Assembly: GCF_027625935.1 (NCBI RefSeq)
Contig: NZ_CP115300.1
Span: 6,014,001 to 6,078,000, forward strand
Direction: 5' to 3'
DNA: 64,000 bases
DNA from: Streptomyces camelliae
GTDB lineage: Bacteria > Actinomycetota > Actinomycetes > Streptomycetales > Streptomycetaceae
Shown here: positions 15,710 through 23,951 of the stretch, piece by piece
How the letters are laid out: every line of letters starts with the position of its first letter
How positions within the stretch are numbered: position 1 is the stretch's first letter
The notes under the pieces: model-generated
Databases searched by the model: none
What the model saw: the letters and a program-made list of their open reading frames with translations, nothing else
Told to the model about the DNA's origin: nothing
Translations under genes and position numbers: made by a program

Positions 15710-16603
15710 TCAACCCTTTACTCCGGTGAGGGTGACGCCTTCCACGAACGCCTTCTGGGCGAAGAAGAACACGAGGATCACGGGGGCCATGACCAGCACG
15801 GTCGCGGCCATGGTGAGGTTCCAGTCGGTGTGGTGAGCGCCTTTGAAGGACTCCAGGCCGTAACTGAGGGTCCAGGCGGCCGGGTTCTCCGAGGCGTAGA
15901 TCTGGGGGCCGAAGTAGTCGTTCCAGGCGTTGAAGAACTGGAAGAGGGCCACCGCTGCGATGCCGGGCTTCGCCATCGGGAGGACGACTTTCAGCAGGGT
16001 GCGCAGGTCGCCGCAGCCGTCCACCTTCGCCGCGTCCAGGTACTCGTTGGGGATCGTCATCAGGAACTGGCGGAGGAGGAAGATCGAGAACGCGTCCCCG
16101 AATGAGAGCGGGATGATCAGCGGCCACAGGGTGCCGGACAGGTCCAGCTGCTTTGCCCAGAACAGGTACATCGGGATGACCACCACCTGGGGCGGCAGCA
16201 TCATCATCGAGATCACCAGCATGAGCGACAGATTGCGGCCCCGGAAGCGGAACTTGGCCAGCGCGTACGCCACCGGGATCGAGGACAGGACCACGAGGAC
16301 CGTACCCGCGCCGGCGTAGATCAGGGTGTTCTTCCACCAGGTCAGGAAGCCCGGGGTGTCGAAGACCTTGCGGTAGTTGGCCCACTCCCAGGTGTGCGGG
16401 ATCAGGTCCCGGCTGAGGGCCTGGTCGTCGCTCATGAGCGAGGTCAGGAAGACGAAGACGAAGGGGAGGGTGAAGAACAGGGCCGCGGCGATGCCGAGGG
16501 AGTGGATGGCTATCCATTCCAGGAGCGCCTTGCGGCGGGCCGTGCGTTCGGCGGGGGAGGCCGGGGTCTTCAACTCCACCGGCCGGTCCAGTACTTGGGT
16601 CAT
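15710..16603 (-). CDS. csnG: Sugar ABC transporter permease (MalG type)
   Basis: A 297-residue inner-membrane permease with six predicted helices and the cytoplasmic EAA-type loop EYLDAAKVDGCGDLRTLLKVVLP that contacts the ATPase. The N-terminal 25 residues are cytoplasmic and charged. It pairs with CsnF to form the channel for glucosamine oligosaccharides. Only three bases separate it from csnF. No ATP-binding gene is in the operon; in Streptomyces the shared ATPase MsiK serves many sugar importers, and that is the expected partner. Confidence 0.93.
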   Translation of the reverse strand: MTQVLDRPVELKTPASPAERTARRKALLEWIAIHSLGIAAALFFTLPFVFVFLTSLMSDDQALSRDLIPHTWEWANYRKVFDTPGFLTWWKNTLIYAGAGTVLVVLSSIPVAYALAKFRFRGRNLSLMLVISMMMLPPQVVVIPMYLFWAKQLDLSGTLWPLIIPLSFGDAFSIFLLRQFLMTIPNEYLDAAKVDGCGDLRTLLKVVLPMAKPGIAAVALFQFFNAWNDYFGPQIYASENPAAWTLSYGLESFKGAHHTDWNLTMAATVLVMAPVILVFFFAQKAFVEGVTLTGVKG

Positions 16604-16606
16604 CTG

Positions 16607-17575
16607 TCAGTCACCTGCCTGGATGAGTCCGCCGCGGCGCCGCATCAGGAACGCGGTGAAGGCCATGGAGAGGGCGAACAGGACGAGCGCGACCACACAG
16701 GCCGAGCCGTAGTCGAAGCGCTGGAAGCCCAGGTTGTAGACGAGTTGGGGGAGGGTGAGCGTCGACCTCTCGGGGTAGCCGGGCTCGAACATGGTGCCCG
16801 CGCCCTGGATCACGCCCGACGCGACCTTTCCGGCGACCAGCGGCTGGGTGTAGCACTGCATCGCCGCGATCACCCCGGTGACCACCGCGAACATGATGAT
16901 CGGCGAGATGTTCGGGATCGTGACGAACCGGAACCGCTGCCACGCCGAGGCCCCGTCCAGCTCGGCCGCCTCGTACTGCTCCTTCGGTACGTCGAGCAGC
17001 GCGGCCATGAAGATGACCATCAGGTCGCCCACGCCCCACAGGAAGAGGAGAGTGAGGGCCGGCTTGGACCAGTTCGGGTCGTTGAACCAGCCCGGGGCCG
17101 GGATGCCGATCTTCTCCAGGATCGAGTTGACCGGGCCGGTACCGGGGTTGAGGAGGAAGGCGAAGGCCATCGTGGCCGCCACCGGCGGGGCCAGGTAGGG
17201 CAGGTAGAAGAGGGTGCGGAAGACACCCGTGCCGGTCTTGATCTTCGTGATGAGGAGGCCGATGCCCAGTCCGAAGAGGACCCGCAGGGTCACCGTGACC
17301 ACCACCAGCCACAGGGTGTTGCGCAGGGCCGGCCAGAAGTAGGGGTAGTGCTCGAAGACGTACGTCCAGTTCTTCGTCCCGCTCCACGTCGGCGGTTTGA
17401 AGCCGTCGTAGTGCATGAAGGAGAAATAGACCGTCGAGATCAGCGGATAGGCGAAGAAGACCGCGAAGCCGATCAACCAGGGTGACATGAAAGCGGCCGT
17501 ACGCAGTGCCTTTTTCCGCCGCTTCGCAGCGAGGCCAGACCGGCGGCGCTTCGACGCAAGGGTGATCGTGGCCAT
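16607..17575 (-). CDS. csnF: Sugar ABC transporter permease (MalF type)
   Basis: A 322-residue permease with six helices after a very basic N terminus (SKRRRSGLAAKRRKKALR). The EAA loop is EQYEAAELDGASAWQRFRFVTIP. The ATG at 17575 overlaps the csnE stop (TAATG), so translation is coupled to the binding protein; the longer frame upstream to 18103 is a shadow of csnE. It forms the membrane channel with CsnG. Confidence 0.93.
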   Translation of the reverse strand: MATITLASKRRRSGLAAKRRKKALRTAAFMSPWLIGFAVFFAYPLISTVYFSFMHYDGFKPPTWSGTKNWTYVFEHYPYFWPALRNTLWLVVVTVTLRVLFGLGIGLLITKIKTGTGVFRTLFYLPYLAPPVAATMAFAFLLNPGTGPVNSILEKIGIPAPGWFNDPNWSKPALTLLFLWGVGDLMVIFMAALLDVPKEQYEAAELDGASAWQRFRFVTIPNISPIIMFAVVTGVIAAMQCYTQPLVAGKVASGVIQGAGTMFEPGYPERSTLTLPQLVYNLGFQRFDYGSACVVALVLFALSMAFTAFLMRRRGGLIQAGD

Positions 17576-18918
17576 TACTTCGCCTGCGCGATGTCCGTGT
17601 CGATCTGCGCGGCCGTCCTCATCAGGCCCGCCTTGAGGTCGGTGACCTTTCCGCTCTCGTAGTCGTAGCCGAAGTTCTGGATCGTCGTGAGATACACGCC
17701 GCCGTTGATGGACGCCGGAGAGGTGGTCGAGTCCGGGTTCGCGGCGATGTCCAGGAACGTCTTGAAGCGCGGGTCGTACGTCAGCTTCGGGGACTTCAGG
17801 GCGGCCAGCGTCGAGGGCACGTTGTGGATGGCGTTGGAGAAGTTCACCACCGCGTCCGTGTCCGTGGTCATGTACTTCACCAGCTCCCAGGCCGCGTTCT
17901 GCTTGTGGCTGGTGGCGGCGATACCCGCGATGGTGCCGGTGATGTAGCCCTTGCCGTACTGCGCGGCCTGGTCGTCGGGCACGGGCAGCGGGGCGACCCC
18001 GATGTCGAAGCTCGGCTTGGCGGCCAGCGCCATCCCGAGCCGCCACTCGCCGTCGAGCTGCATGGCGACCTGACCGGTGTGGAAGGGGTGCTTCGGGCCC
18101 CACTCGTCACCGAGGGTCGACCGGAACCTCTCCAGCCGCTGGAATCCGCCGAGTTCGTCCACGAGCCGCTTCTGCAGGGTGAATCCCTTTTCGAAGGCGG
18201 GGTCCTTGGCGAGGTTCGACTTTCCGTTCTTGTCGAAGTACGTCGGCGAGAACTGCGCGAAGTAGTGCTCGGTGGTGGATTCCCAGCCGTGGTAGTCCGG
18301 CATGAACCCGAGCTGCTTGTAGGAATCCCCGTCGGGAACGGTCAGCTTCTTGGCGTCGGCCTCGAACTCGCTCCACGTCTTGGGCGGTCCGGCGATGCCG
18401 GCCTTCTTGAAGGCGGTCTTGTTGTAGTAGAGCCCGTACGCGTCACCGAGCAGCGGCACCGTGCAGCGGTTGCCCTCGAACTGGGTGTACTCGTTCATCG
18501 TCTTCGGGAAGGTCGCGGCGGGATCGATCCCGGACTTCTTGAAGAAGGGGTTGAGATCGACCAGTGCGCCCGAGGAGCAGAACTTGCCCACGTTGTTGGT
18601 GGTGAAGGAGGAGATGACGTCCGGGGCGTCGCTGCCGCCGGAGCGCAGTGCCTGATTGATCTTGTCGTCGGTCATGTCGCCGACGATGTGCACATGGATG
18701 TTGGGGTGCGCCTTCTCGAAACCGGCGACGAGCTTCCTGACCGCCTGCACCTCGTTCGGCGCGCTCCAGGCGTGCCAGAAGTTGATCGTCGTGTCCTTCG
18801 AGGCGTCGTCCGTGGCGCCGGAGCCGGACTGCCCCGTACAGGCGGTGGTGAGCAGGGCGAGGGAGGCGGTGAGGGCGAAAGCCGCTTTTCGGGCAGCTGA
18901 GGGTATGACTTCGGGCAT
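17575..18918 (-). CDS. csnE: Sugar-binding lipoprotein of the csn transporter
   Basis: A 447-residue extracellular solute-binding protein, family 1. The signal peptide ends in LLTTAC, giving lipidated C27, followed by a flexible TGQSGSGATDD tether. Family signatures include NFWHAWSAPNEVQAV near the mature N terminus, DVISSFTTNN, and GDEWGPKHPFHTGQVAMQ in the second lobe. It should bind glucosamine oligosaccharides and hand them to CsnF/CsnG. ATG 18918 has GGGAG eight bases upstream. It starts 50 bases after the repressor gene csnR and is expected to be transcribed with it from the CsnR-controlled promoter. Confidence 0.92.
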   Translation of the reverse strand: MPEVIPSAARKAAFALTASLALLTTACTGQSGSGATDDASKDTTINFWHAWSAPNEVQAVRKLVAGFEKAHPNIHVHIVGDMTDDKINQALRSGGSDAPDVISSFTTNNVGKFCSSGALVDLNPFFKKSGIDPAATFPKTMNEYTQFEGNRCTVPLLGDAYGLYYNKTAFKKAGIAGPPKTWSEFEADAKKLTVPDGDSYKQLGFMPDYHGWESTTEHYFAQFSPTYFDKNGKSNLAKDPAFEKGFTLQKRLVDELGGFQRLERFRSTLGDEWGPKHPFHTGQVAMQLDGEWRLGMALAAKPSFDIGVAPLPVPDDQAAQYGKGYITGTIAGIAATSHKQNAAWELVKYMTTDTDAVVNFSNAIHNVPSTLAALKSPKLTYDPRFKTFLDIAANPDSTTSPASINGGVYLTTIQNFGYDYESGKVTDLKAGLMRTAAQIDTDIAQAK

Positions 18919-18968
18919 GACGAGGTCTCCCAGGGACGGGGTCGGGAAAACGGGGGGTGGGGGGCGCT

Positions 18969-20189
18969 CTAGCGCGAGGTGTCGAAGACCTCGTCGCGGG
19001 TGGTGCCGAGCGCGGACTCCAACGCGCCGCGCAGGACGGGGTGTTCGTGGACGTCGCCGACGACCAGCCGGGGCCGGGCCGCCGCCAGTTCCGCCAGCTC
19101 GGCCTGGACGAGGGCGCGCAGCACCTCGCCGCCGGCTGTCAGGATGGAGCCGCTGAGGACGACGAGTTCGGGGTCGAGGACGGAGACGAGCGAGGCGAGA
19201 CCGGTGGCCAGCCGGGTCGCGTAGGTCTCCAGCAGCTCCCGGTAGGGGCCGGAGGCGTGATCGGCGGCGCGGGCCACGAGTGCGGTGGCGGCCTCGGCGT
19301 GGGGCCCCGGCGGTACGTCCGTGATGCCGAGCTCGCGGGCCAGCGCGGGCACGGCCTGGGAGCCGGCCAGCTCCTGGTAGCCGCCGCTGTTGGCCTTGGT
19401 CACCTGGCGCACCAGGGGCGTGCCCGGCACCGGCAGGAAGCCGACCTCGCCGGCGCCGCCGGTCCAGCCCCGGTGCAGCCGGCCGCCGAGGACCAGGGCG
19501 GCGCCGAGACCCTCCTGGCTCCACAGCAGCACGAAGTCCCCGTGGCCCTTGGCGGCGCCGAGCCGCTGTTCGGCGAGGGCGACGAGGTTGACGTCGTTCT
19601 CGTACTCCACCGGCATCGGCAGCGCGGCGGCGAGCTCGTCCAGCAGCGTGGGGGAGTGCCAGCCGGGCAGGTGGGAGGCGTAGCGCAGCCGCCCGGTGTT
19701 GGGGTCGAAGGCGCCGGGGGTGCCGATGACGAGCCGGTGTACGTCGGCCCGCGCGAGCCCGGCCGCCTTCACCGCCCCGTCGAGCGCGTCGGTGACCTGC
19801 TGGACGACGGGACGCGCGGGATGCCGCCCGGGGGTGGGCAGCTCGTACTCGCCCACGGTCCGGCCGGTGATGTCGGCGACGGCGGCGCGGATGCGGTGCG
19901 GGGCGACGTCGAGCCCGGCGGCGTACGCGGCGGCGGGGTCGACCGCGTACAGCTGGGCGTTGGGGCCCGGCCGGCCCTCGCTGGTGCCGGTGACCCGGAC
20001 CAGTCCGGCCGCCTCCAGGCGGGCCAGCAGCTGGGAGGCGGTGGGCTTGGACAGTCCGGTGAGCTTGCCGATCCGGGTGCGCGACAGCGGCCCGTGCTCC
20101 AGCAGGAGGTCCAGGGCGGCGCGGTCGTTCATGGCGCGCAGGACGCGCGGGGTGCCCGGCGTACCGGCGGTTCCTGCCATGGGGTCCAC
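18969..20189 (-). CDS. csnR: ROK-family repressor of the chitosanase/csn regulon
   Basis: A 406-residue repressor: an N-terminal winged helix-turn-helix (about 20-80, LSRTRIGKLTGLSKPTASQLLARLEAAG contains the recognition helix) joined to a ROK sugar-binding domain (from about 85). The usual ROK CxCGxxGC zinc motif is absent; GGAGEVGFLPVPGTPL occupies that region. CsnR in S. coelicolor represses its own operon and chitosanase genes until glucosamine oligomers appear. Autoregulation here is supported by a perfect-arm operator 84 bases upstream. GTG 20189 has GAGAGG five bases away; an internal ATG at 20180 is the alternative. Confidence 0.92.
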   Translation of the reverse strand: MDPMAGTAGTPGTPRVLRAMNDRAALDLLLEHGPLSRTRIGKLTGLSKPTASQLLARLEAAGLVRVTGTSEGRPGPNAQLYAVDPAAAYAAGLDVAPHRIRAAVADITGRTVGEYELPTPGRHPARPVVQQVTDALDGAVKAAGLARADVHRLVIGTPGAFDPNTGRLRYASHLPGWHSPTLLDELAAALPMPVEYENDVNLVALAEQRLGAAKGHGDFVLLWSQEGLGAALVLGGRLHRGWTGGAGEVGFLPVPGTPLVRQVTKANSGGYQELAGSQAVPALARELGITDVPPGPHAEAATALVARAADHASGPYRELLETYATRLATGLASLVSVLDPELVVLSGSILTAGGEVLRALVQAELAELAAARPRLVVGDVHEHPVLRGALESALGTTRDEVFDTSR

Positions 20190-20272
20190 ACCTGCCTCTC
20201 CAGCCGCCCAGCTTCCCAGTGACCCGGGCGTGGCGTCCAGCCTTGATCACCGGCCGCCGGAAGATCACTGTT

Positions 20273-20285
20273 AGGAAAGTTTCCT
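20273..20285. promoter_or_regulatory. CsnR operator box
   Basis: AGGAAAGTTTCCT is a 13-base palindrome with six-base arms around one central base. It matches the known CsnR/chitosanase box of Streptomyces (AGGAAANTTTCCT type). It lies 14 bases downstream of the proposed -10, so bound repressor would cover the start of transcription. Confidence 0.9.
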
Positions 20286-20299
20286 ATCGCGGTGCGAGG

Positions 20300-20329
20300 A
20301 AGGTAAGCCCAGGACGAAGGGGGCGTCAA
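20300..20329 (-). promoter_or_regulatory. Promoter of the csn operon
   Basis: On the minus strand TTGACG (20324-20329) and TACCTT (20300-20305) are separated by 18 bases, a good match to the vegetative Streptomyces promoter pattern. The CsnR box follows immediately downstream. Confidence 0.7.
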
Positions 20330-20343
20330 TAGACAACGCCCCC
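20319..20343. repeat. Inverted repeat overlapping the csnR -35
   Basis: GGGGGCGT (20319-20326) and ACGCCCCC (20336-20343) form an eight-base perfect inverted repeat around a nine-base spacer. The left arm and spacer cover the -35 element of the csn promoter. It could be a second operator or a weak terminator of the gene on the other side; there is no T-tract. Confidence 0.5.
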
Positions 20344-20383
20344 GAGGCGACGGAGTCGTTGTCTCGGGAGCGACGGGAGGGGC

Positions 20384-21004
20384 TCAGCGGTCCAGGAACG
20401 GGGCGGTGTCGAGGGTGGGGTAGGGGGCGGGGAGGGGGAGGGGGTCGCCGAGGGTGACTTTGGTGTCGGTGGCGTAGTAGGCCTCGGTGGGGTCGTCACC
20501 GGGGAGGACGGGGTCGGTGAAGCAGTGGGCCGTCTTGGAGTGGCGGTTGATCAGGACGTAGACCGGGACACCGGCGGCTGCGTAGGCGCGGAACTTGGGG
20601 CCGGTGTCGGTCTTGTGGTTGGTGGAGGTGACTTCGCCGGCGAGGGCGAGCATGTCGATGGGGTACCAGCCTCCGTGGGCCGCGAGGTATGCCCTGTCGA
20701 GATCCGTCGGCCTGCGTCGGCGGACGTAGAAGTCTGGGCCGAGGAGGGCCATGGTTGTGCCATCGGGATGAGCGGCACGATAGCCGTTGCCAAAGCCCAC
20801 GAGGCGGAATCCGGCCGCGCGCAGCTGGTAGTGCAACTCTCCGACGCCGTCGTTGTGATCGTCGTTCGGGAACGGCGGCACGACGGCCACCCCCTCGATG
20901 TATTCGGGTCGAATCGGCATCGGCGACGCCTCTTCGATCGCGTTCAACAGGTCGATGGGGTCCACCTGCGTCATGACCGGCTCCATGATCGGTTCGGCGC
21001 TCAT
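20384..21004 (-). CDS. Uma2-family (DUF820) putative restriction-fold protein
   Basis: A 206-residue protein of the Uma2/DUF820 family, which shares the PD-(D/E)XK nuclease fold. Family features are IRPEYIEGVAVV near the start, GPDFYVRRRR, ALAGEVTSTNHKTDTGPKFRAYAAAGVPVYVLIN (the EVxS...K core with candidate acidic and Lys residues) and a beta-rich tail. These families are expanded in Streptomyces; the biological role is unproven. ATG 21004 has AAGGAG six bases upstream; the frame reading on to 21283 is low-complexity Arg/Thr and not coding. It is a single gene between csnR and the MscS gene. Confidence 0.85.
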   Translation of the reverse strand: MSAEPIMEPVMTQVDPIDLLNAIEEASPMPIRPEYIEGVAVVPPFPNDDHNDGVGELHYQLRAAGFRLVGFGNGYRAAHPDGTTMALLGPDFYVRRRRPTDLDRAYLAAHGGWYPIDMLALAGEVTSTNHKTDTGPKFRAYAAAGVPVYVLINRHSKTAHCFTDPVLPGDDPTEAYYATDTKVTLGDPLPLPAPYPTLDTAPFLDR

Positions 21005-21137
21005 CGCTTCTCCTTGTCGCACTGATGCCAGGCTAAGCCCGCGTGGGGCGCCCCGGCAGAACGATGGGGCACCCCGGACGCCCTCCGCGCCGGAATGCCC
21101 CACCTGTTCACTCGAACGAGCGTGCTGAACCGTTCCG

Positions 21138-22244
21138 CTACTTCCCGGGCGGAGCCGACTGCTGCGGAGCGATCGGTGCCGTCGCCTTCGCCTGTGCGGA
21201 GTCCGCGTTGGAGAAGGCCGACGGGGCCGCGACCGACGCCGTCGGGTCGGGGGTGTCCTCCGCGTCCTCCACCGAGGTCGCACCGCCCACGATGCGGATC
21301 CGCGCCTCGTCGAAGGCCCGCTTGATCCGCCAGCGCAGCTCGCGCTCGACCGACACCGCCTTGCCCGGCATCGTCTTCGCCGAGACCCGGACGACCATGG
21401 AGTCGATCAGCACCGAGTCCAGGCCGAGGATCTCGATCGGGCCCCACAGCAGCTCGCTCCAGGGCTCTTCCTTGCTCATGTGTTCGGCGACCACGTCCAG
21501 GGTCTCCTTGACCTTGTCCAGGTCCTCACCGGAGCGCACGGTCACATCGACCCCGGCCGTCGCCCAGCCCTGCGAGAGGTTGCCGATGCGCTTGACCTCG
21601 CCGTTGCGGACGTACCAGATCTCGCCGTCCGAACCGCGCAGCTTGGTCACGCGCAGCCCGACCTCGATCACCTCGCCGGTCGCGACGCCCGCGTCGATCA
21701 CGTCACCGACGCCGTACTGGTCCTCCAGGATCATGAACACGCCGGACAGGAAGTCCGTGACCAGGTTCCGCGCGCCGAAACCGATCGCCACGCCGGCCAC
21801 ACCGGCCGACGCCAGCAGCGGGGCCAGGTTGATCTTGAAGGTGGACAGCACCATCAGTGCCGCCGTACCCATGATCAGGAAGCTGGCGACCGAGCGGAGC
21901 ACGGAGCCGATCGCCGCCGACCGCTGCCGGCGCCGCTCGGCGTTGACCAGCAGCCCGCCCAGCGCGGTGCCGTCCACGGCCTGCGCGGTCCGGGCCATCC
22001 GGTCGATCAGCTTGGTGATCGCCCGTCGCACCACCGCTCTGAGGGCGACCGCGATGACCACGATCAGCAGGATCTGCAGACCCATCGCGAGCCACGTCGA
22101 CCAGTTCTGCTCGACCCAGCTCGCCGCGTTCGTCGCGCTCTGCTGAGCGTCCTGGAGCGAGGGAACGGCCGGTTCCGTCGACCCCGAGGGAGAGGGGGTC
22201 GGCGACGCACCGGCGGCCAGCAGGACGACGGGCAAGGACGACAC
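21138..22244 (-). CDS. MscS-family mechanosensitive channel
   Basis: A 368-residue small-conductance mechanosensitive channel. After a short hydrophobic N terminus and a Ser/Pro segment come TM1 (about 51-72), TM2 (115-134) and the pore helix region (141-172: LASAGVAGVAIGFGARNLVTDFLSGVF), then the beta domain (YGVGDVIDAG, GEVIEVGLRVTKLR, WYVRNGEVKRIGNLSQ). The C-terminal 50 residues are an Ala/Pro-rich tail absent from short MscS. It should relieve osmotic down-shock. I chose GTG 22244, with GGAGG eight bases upstream; the frame opens at 22301 but without a ribosome binding site. Confidence 0.92.
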   Translation of the reverse strand: MSSLPVVLLAAGASPTPSPSGSTEPAVPSLQDAQQSATNAASWVEQNWSTWLAMGLQILLIVVIAVALRAVVRRAITKLIDRMARTAQAVDGTALGGLLVNAERRRQRSAAIGSVLRSVASFLIMGTAALMVLSTFKINLAPLLASAGVAGVAIGFGARNLVTDFLSGVFMILEDQYGVGDVIDAGVATGEVIEVGLRVTKLRGSDGEIWYVRNGEVKRIGNLSQGWATAGVDVTVRSGEDLDKVKETLDVVAEHMSKEEPWSELLWGPIEILGLDSVLIDSMVVRVSAKTMPGKAVSVERELRWRIKRAFDEARIRIVGGATSVEDAEDTPDPTASVAAPSAFSNADSAQAKATAPIAPQQSAPPGK

Positions 22245-22579
22245 GGCAGGTACCTCCAGGTGCTGCGCGGTCCGTACCGGCGGGGCGGTCAAGGGGTTCA
22301 CGGACTTTCAAGGTCACGAAAAGATCACCGGACGGACATGACCACCACACTAACGGGGCATTGTGTGTGACCCCTCCGGATCCGCCAAGGAGAGGCACAG
22401 GAGAGACCGGGCTCACCCTGGCTTGAACAGGGCGTGCGCCTGGGGATGTATCGGGTGTGGTCGAAAACACTCCCAGCCCGTTACCGGGACATGGTGGCGC
22501 GTTCACCAGGCATGAGGGGAGACTGACTGCAGATCGTCCCGGCGCGAGCCACGCGCCGCCGACGCCCAAGGAGGCCCCC
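22245..22579. other. Divergent intergenic region, no gene seen
   Basis: These 335 bases separate the divergent MscS and HNH starts and must hold both promoters. I found no convincing -35/-10 pair, repeat or RNA structure; the HNH ribosome binding site is at its right end. Confidence 0.5.
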
Positions 22580-23116
22580 GTGCCGCATGTCCTGGTCCTC
22601 AACGCGTCGTACGAGCCGCTCGGCGTCGTACCGCTCCGCCGCGCGCTCGTCCTCGTACTGGAGAACAAGGCAGTCGCCTTGGAGGAATCTGGCGCCTATA
22701 TGCACAGCGCGACCGTCACAGTCCCCGCACCCAGCGTGGTCCGGCTCAAGCGATTCGTACGGGTTCCCTACCGGGGGCCCGTTCCTCTCACCCGCCGTGC
22801 GCTCTTCGCCCGCGACGGGGGCCGGTGCATGTACTGCGGTGGCGTCGCAACCAGCGTCGACCACGTCATCCCGCGCAGTCGCGGGGGCAAACACGTCTGG
22901 GACAACGTGGTGGCGTCCTGCCGCCGCTGCAATCACGTCAAGGCCGACCGCCACCTCGTCGAGCTGGGCTGGCGACTGCGGCACAAACCGGCTCCGCCCA
23001 CCGGACTGGCCTGGCGCATCATCGGCACCGGGCATAGGGACCCGCGCTGGCTGCCCTACTTGCAGCCGTACGGCGCGGACGATGCCATGGCCCGGATCGA
23101 CGGCATCTCAGCCTGA
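22580..23116 (+). CDS. HNH endonuclease
   Basis: A 178-residue HNH nuclease of the compact actinobacterial type. Residues 1-70 form the N-terminal module (LVLNASYEPLGVVPLRRALVL). The HNH core has a zinc knuckle C83-C86 (CMYC) and C114-C117 (CRRC), with the catalytic D94-H95 (SVDHVIPRSRGG) and N109. Such genes are widespread and not phage-specific; the substrate is unknown. GTG 22580 has a perfect AAGGAGG five bases away; the upstream frame to 22457 is not needed. It is divergent from the MscS gene, with 335 bases between starts, and converges on the ABC genes. Confidence 0.9.
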   Translation: MPHVLVLNASYEPLGVVPLRRALVLVLENKAVALEESGAYMHSATVTVPAPSVVRLKRFVRVPYRGPVPLTRRALFARDGGRCMYCGGVATSVDHVIPRSRGGKHVWDNVVASCRRCNHVKADRHLVELGWRLRHKPAPPTGLAWRIIGTGHRDPRWLPYLQPYGADDAMARIDGISA

Positions 23117-23150
23117 CGATCCGGGCCTCTGCGTACGCCCTCACCGTGCT

Positions 23151-23177
23151 GGGCCGCATGTCGTGGACATGTGGCCC
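23151..23177. terminator. Bidirectional hairpin terminator
   Basis: GGGCCGCATGTC, loop GTG, GACATGTGGCCC: a 12-pair stem with one G-T pair, lying between the convergent HNH and ABC ATPase genes (stops at 23116 and 23208). No T-tract, as is common in Streptomyces. Confidence 0.65.
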
Positions 23178-23207
23178 GGACGGCCCCCCGACGGTGCCCA
23201 CGCGAGG

Positions 23208-23951
23208 TCAGGCGGCGACGCCGCGGCTTCTCAGCAGTGCGGTGTACGCCGCCTCGGCCGCGCGTCCTTCGACGGTTCCGGGCGGGGTGTGGGTCAGGAA
23301 CGCGTCGGTGTTCCCGTGGTGCAGGATCGCACCCCCGTGCATGACCGTGACGTGGTCCGCCTCTTCCGCGAGGTCGGCGACGTCGTGCGTGGACAGCAGA
23401 ACCCGTACGTCGCCGGTGAGTCCGCGCAGGATGTCGCGGAAGACCCGGCGCTGGTACGGGTCCATCCCGGCGGTGGGCTCGTCGAGCAGCAGGACCCGGG
23501 CTCCGTGCACGAGCGCCCCCGCGACACCGACGCGCCTCAGCTGGCCGCCGGAGAGCCGGCTCGTACGGGCGTCGGACTTGTCGGCCAGATCCACGCGCGA
23601 CAGGGCCTTGCGGGCCTGCTTCCAGGCGTCGGCGCGGTTCATGCCCTTGAGCCAGCCGATGTAGGCCACGTACTCACGCGCGGTGAGCGTGGGCACGGGC
23701 ACGATGTCCTGCGGCATCCAGGCCACGGCCCGCCGGTACGCCGCTGTGCCCGCCGGCGCGCTGTCCAGGGCCACCTGCCCCTTCTGCGGCCGGGTCACCG
23801 AGGCCGCGAGCTTCAGCAGCGTGGACTTGCCGGCACCGTTGGGGCCGAGCAGCACCGTGAGGCCTTCCGGCAGGGCGTAGGAGAAGTCCCGCAGGACCGG
23901 CTGCCTCCAGCGCCGGTAGCCGTAGGTGCAATTGGCGAGTGTGAGTGTCAC
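23208..23951 (-). CDS. ABC transporter ATP-binding protein
   Basis: A 247-residue ATPase of the ABC-2 export type. Walker A is GPNGAGKST at 36-44, the Q-loop is in AWMPQDIVP, the signature is RLSGGQLRR, Walker B is VLLLDEPTAGMDP and the switch His is in LLSTHDVADL. It should power the two membrane proteins encoded just upstream. The GTG at 23951 overlaps the preceding stop by four bases. Last gene of a four-gene unit that begins with a small secreted protein. Cargo is not predictable from the ATPase. Confidence 0.92.
   Translation of the reverse strand: MTLTLANCTYGYRRWRQPVLRDFSYALPEGLTVLLGPNGAGKSTLLKLAASVTRPQKGQVALDSAPAGTAAYRRAVAWMPQDIVPVPTLTAREYVAYIGWLKGMNRADAWKQARKALSRVDLADKSDARTSRLSGGQLRRVGVAGALVHGARVLLLDEPTAGMDPYQRRVFRDILRGLTGDVRVLLSTHDVADLAEEADHVTVMHGGAILHHGNTDAFLTHTPPGTVEGRAAEAAYTALLRSRGVAA

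Noticed and set aside
18919..20268. N-terminal extension of the csnE frame across csnR
   Set aside because: Arg/Ala low-complexity antisense-like frame over a recognised ROK repressor; CsnE starts at its lipoprotein signal, 18918.
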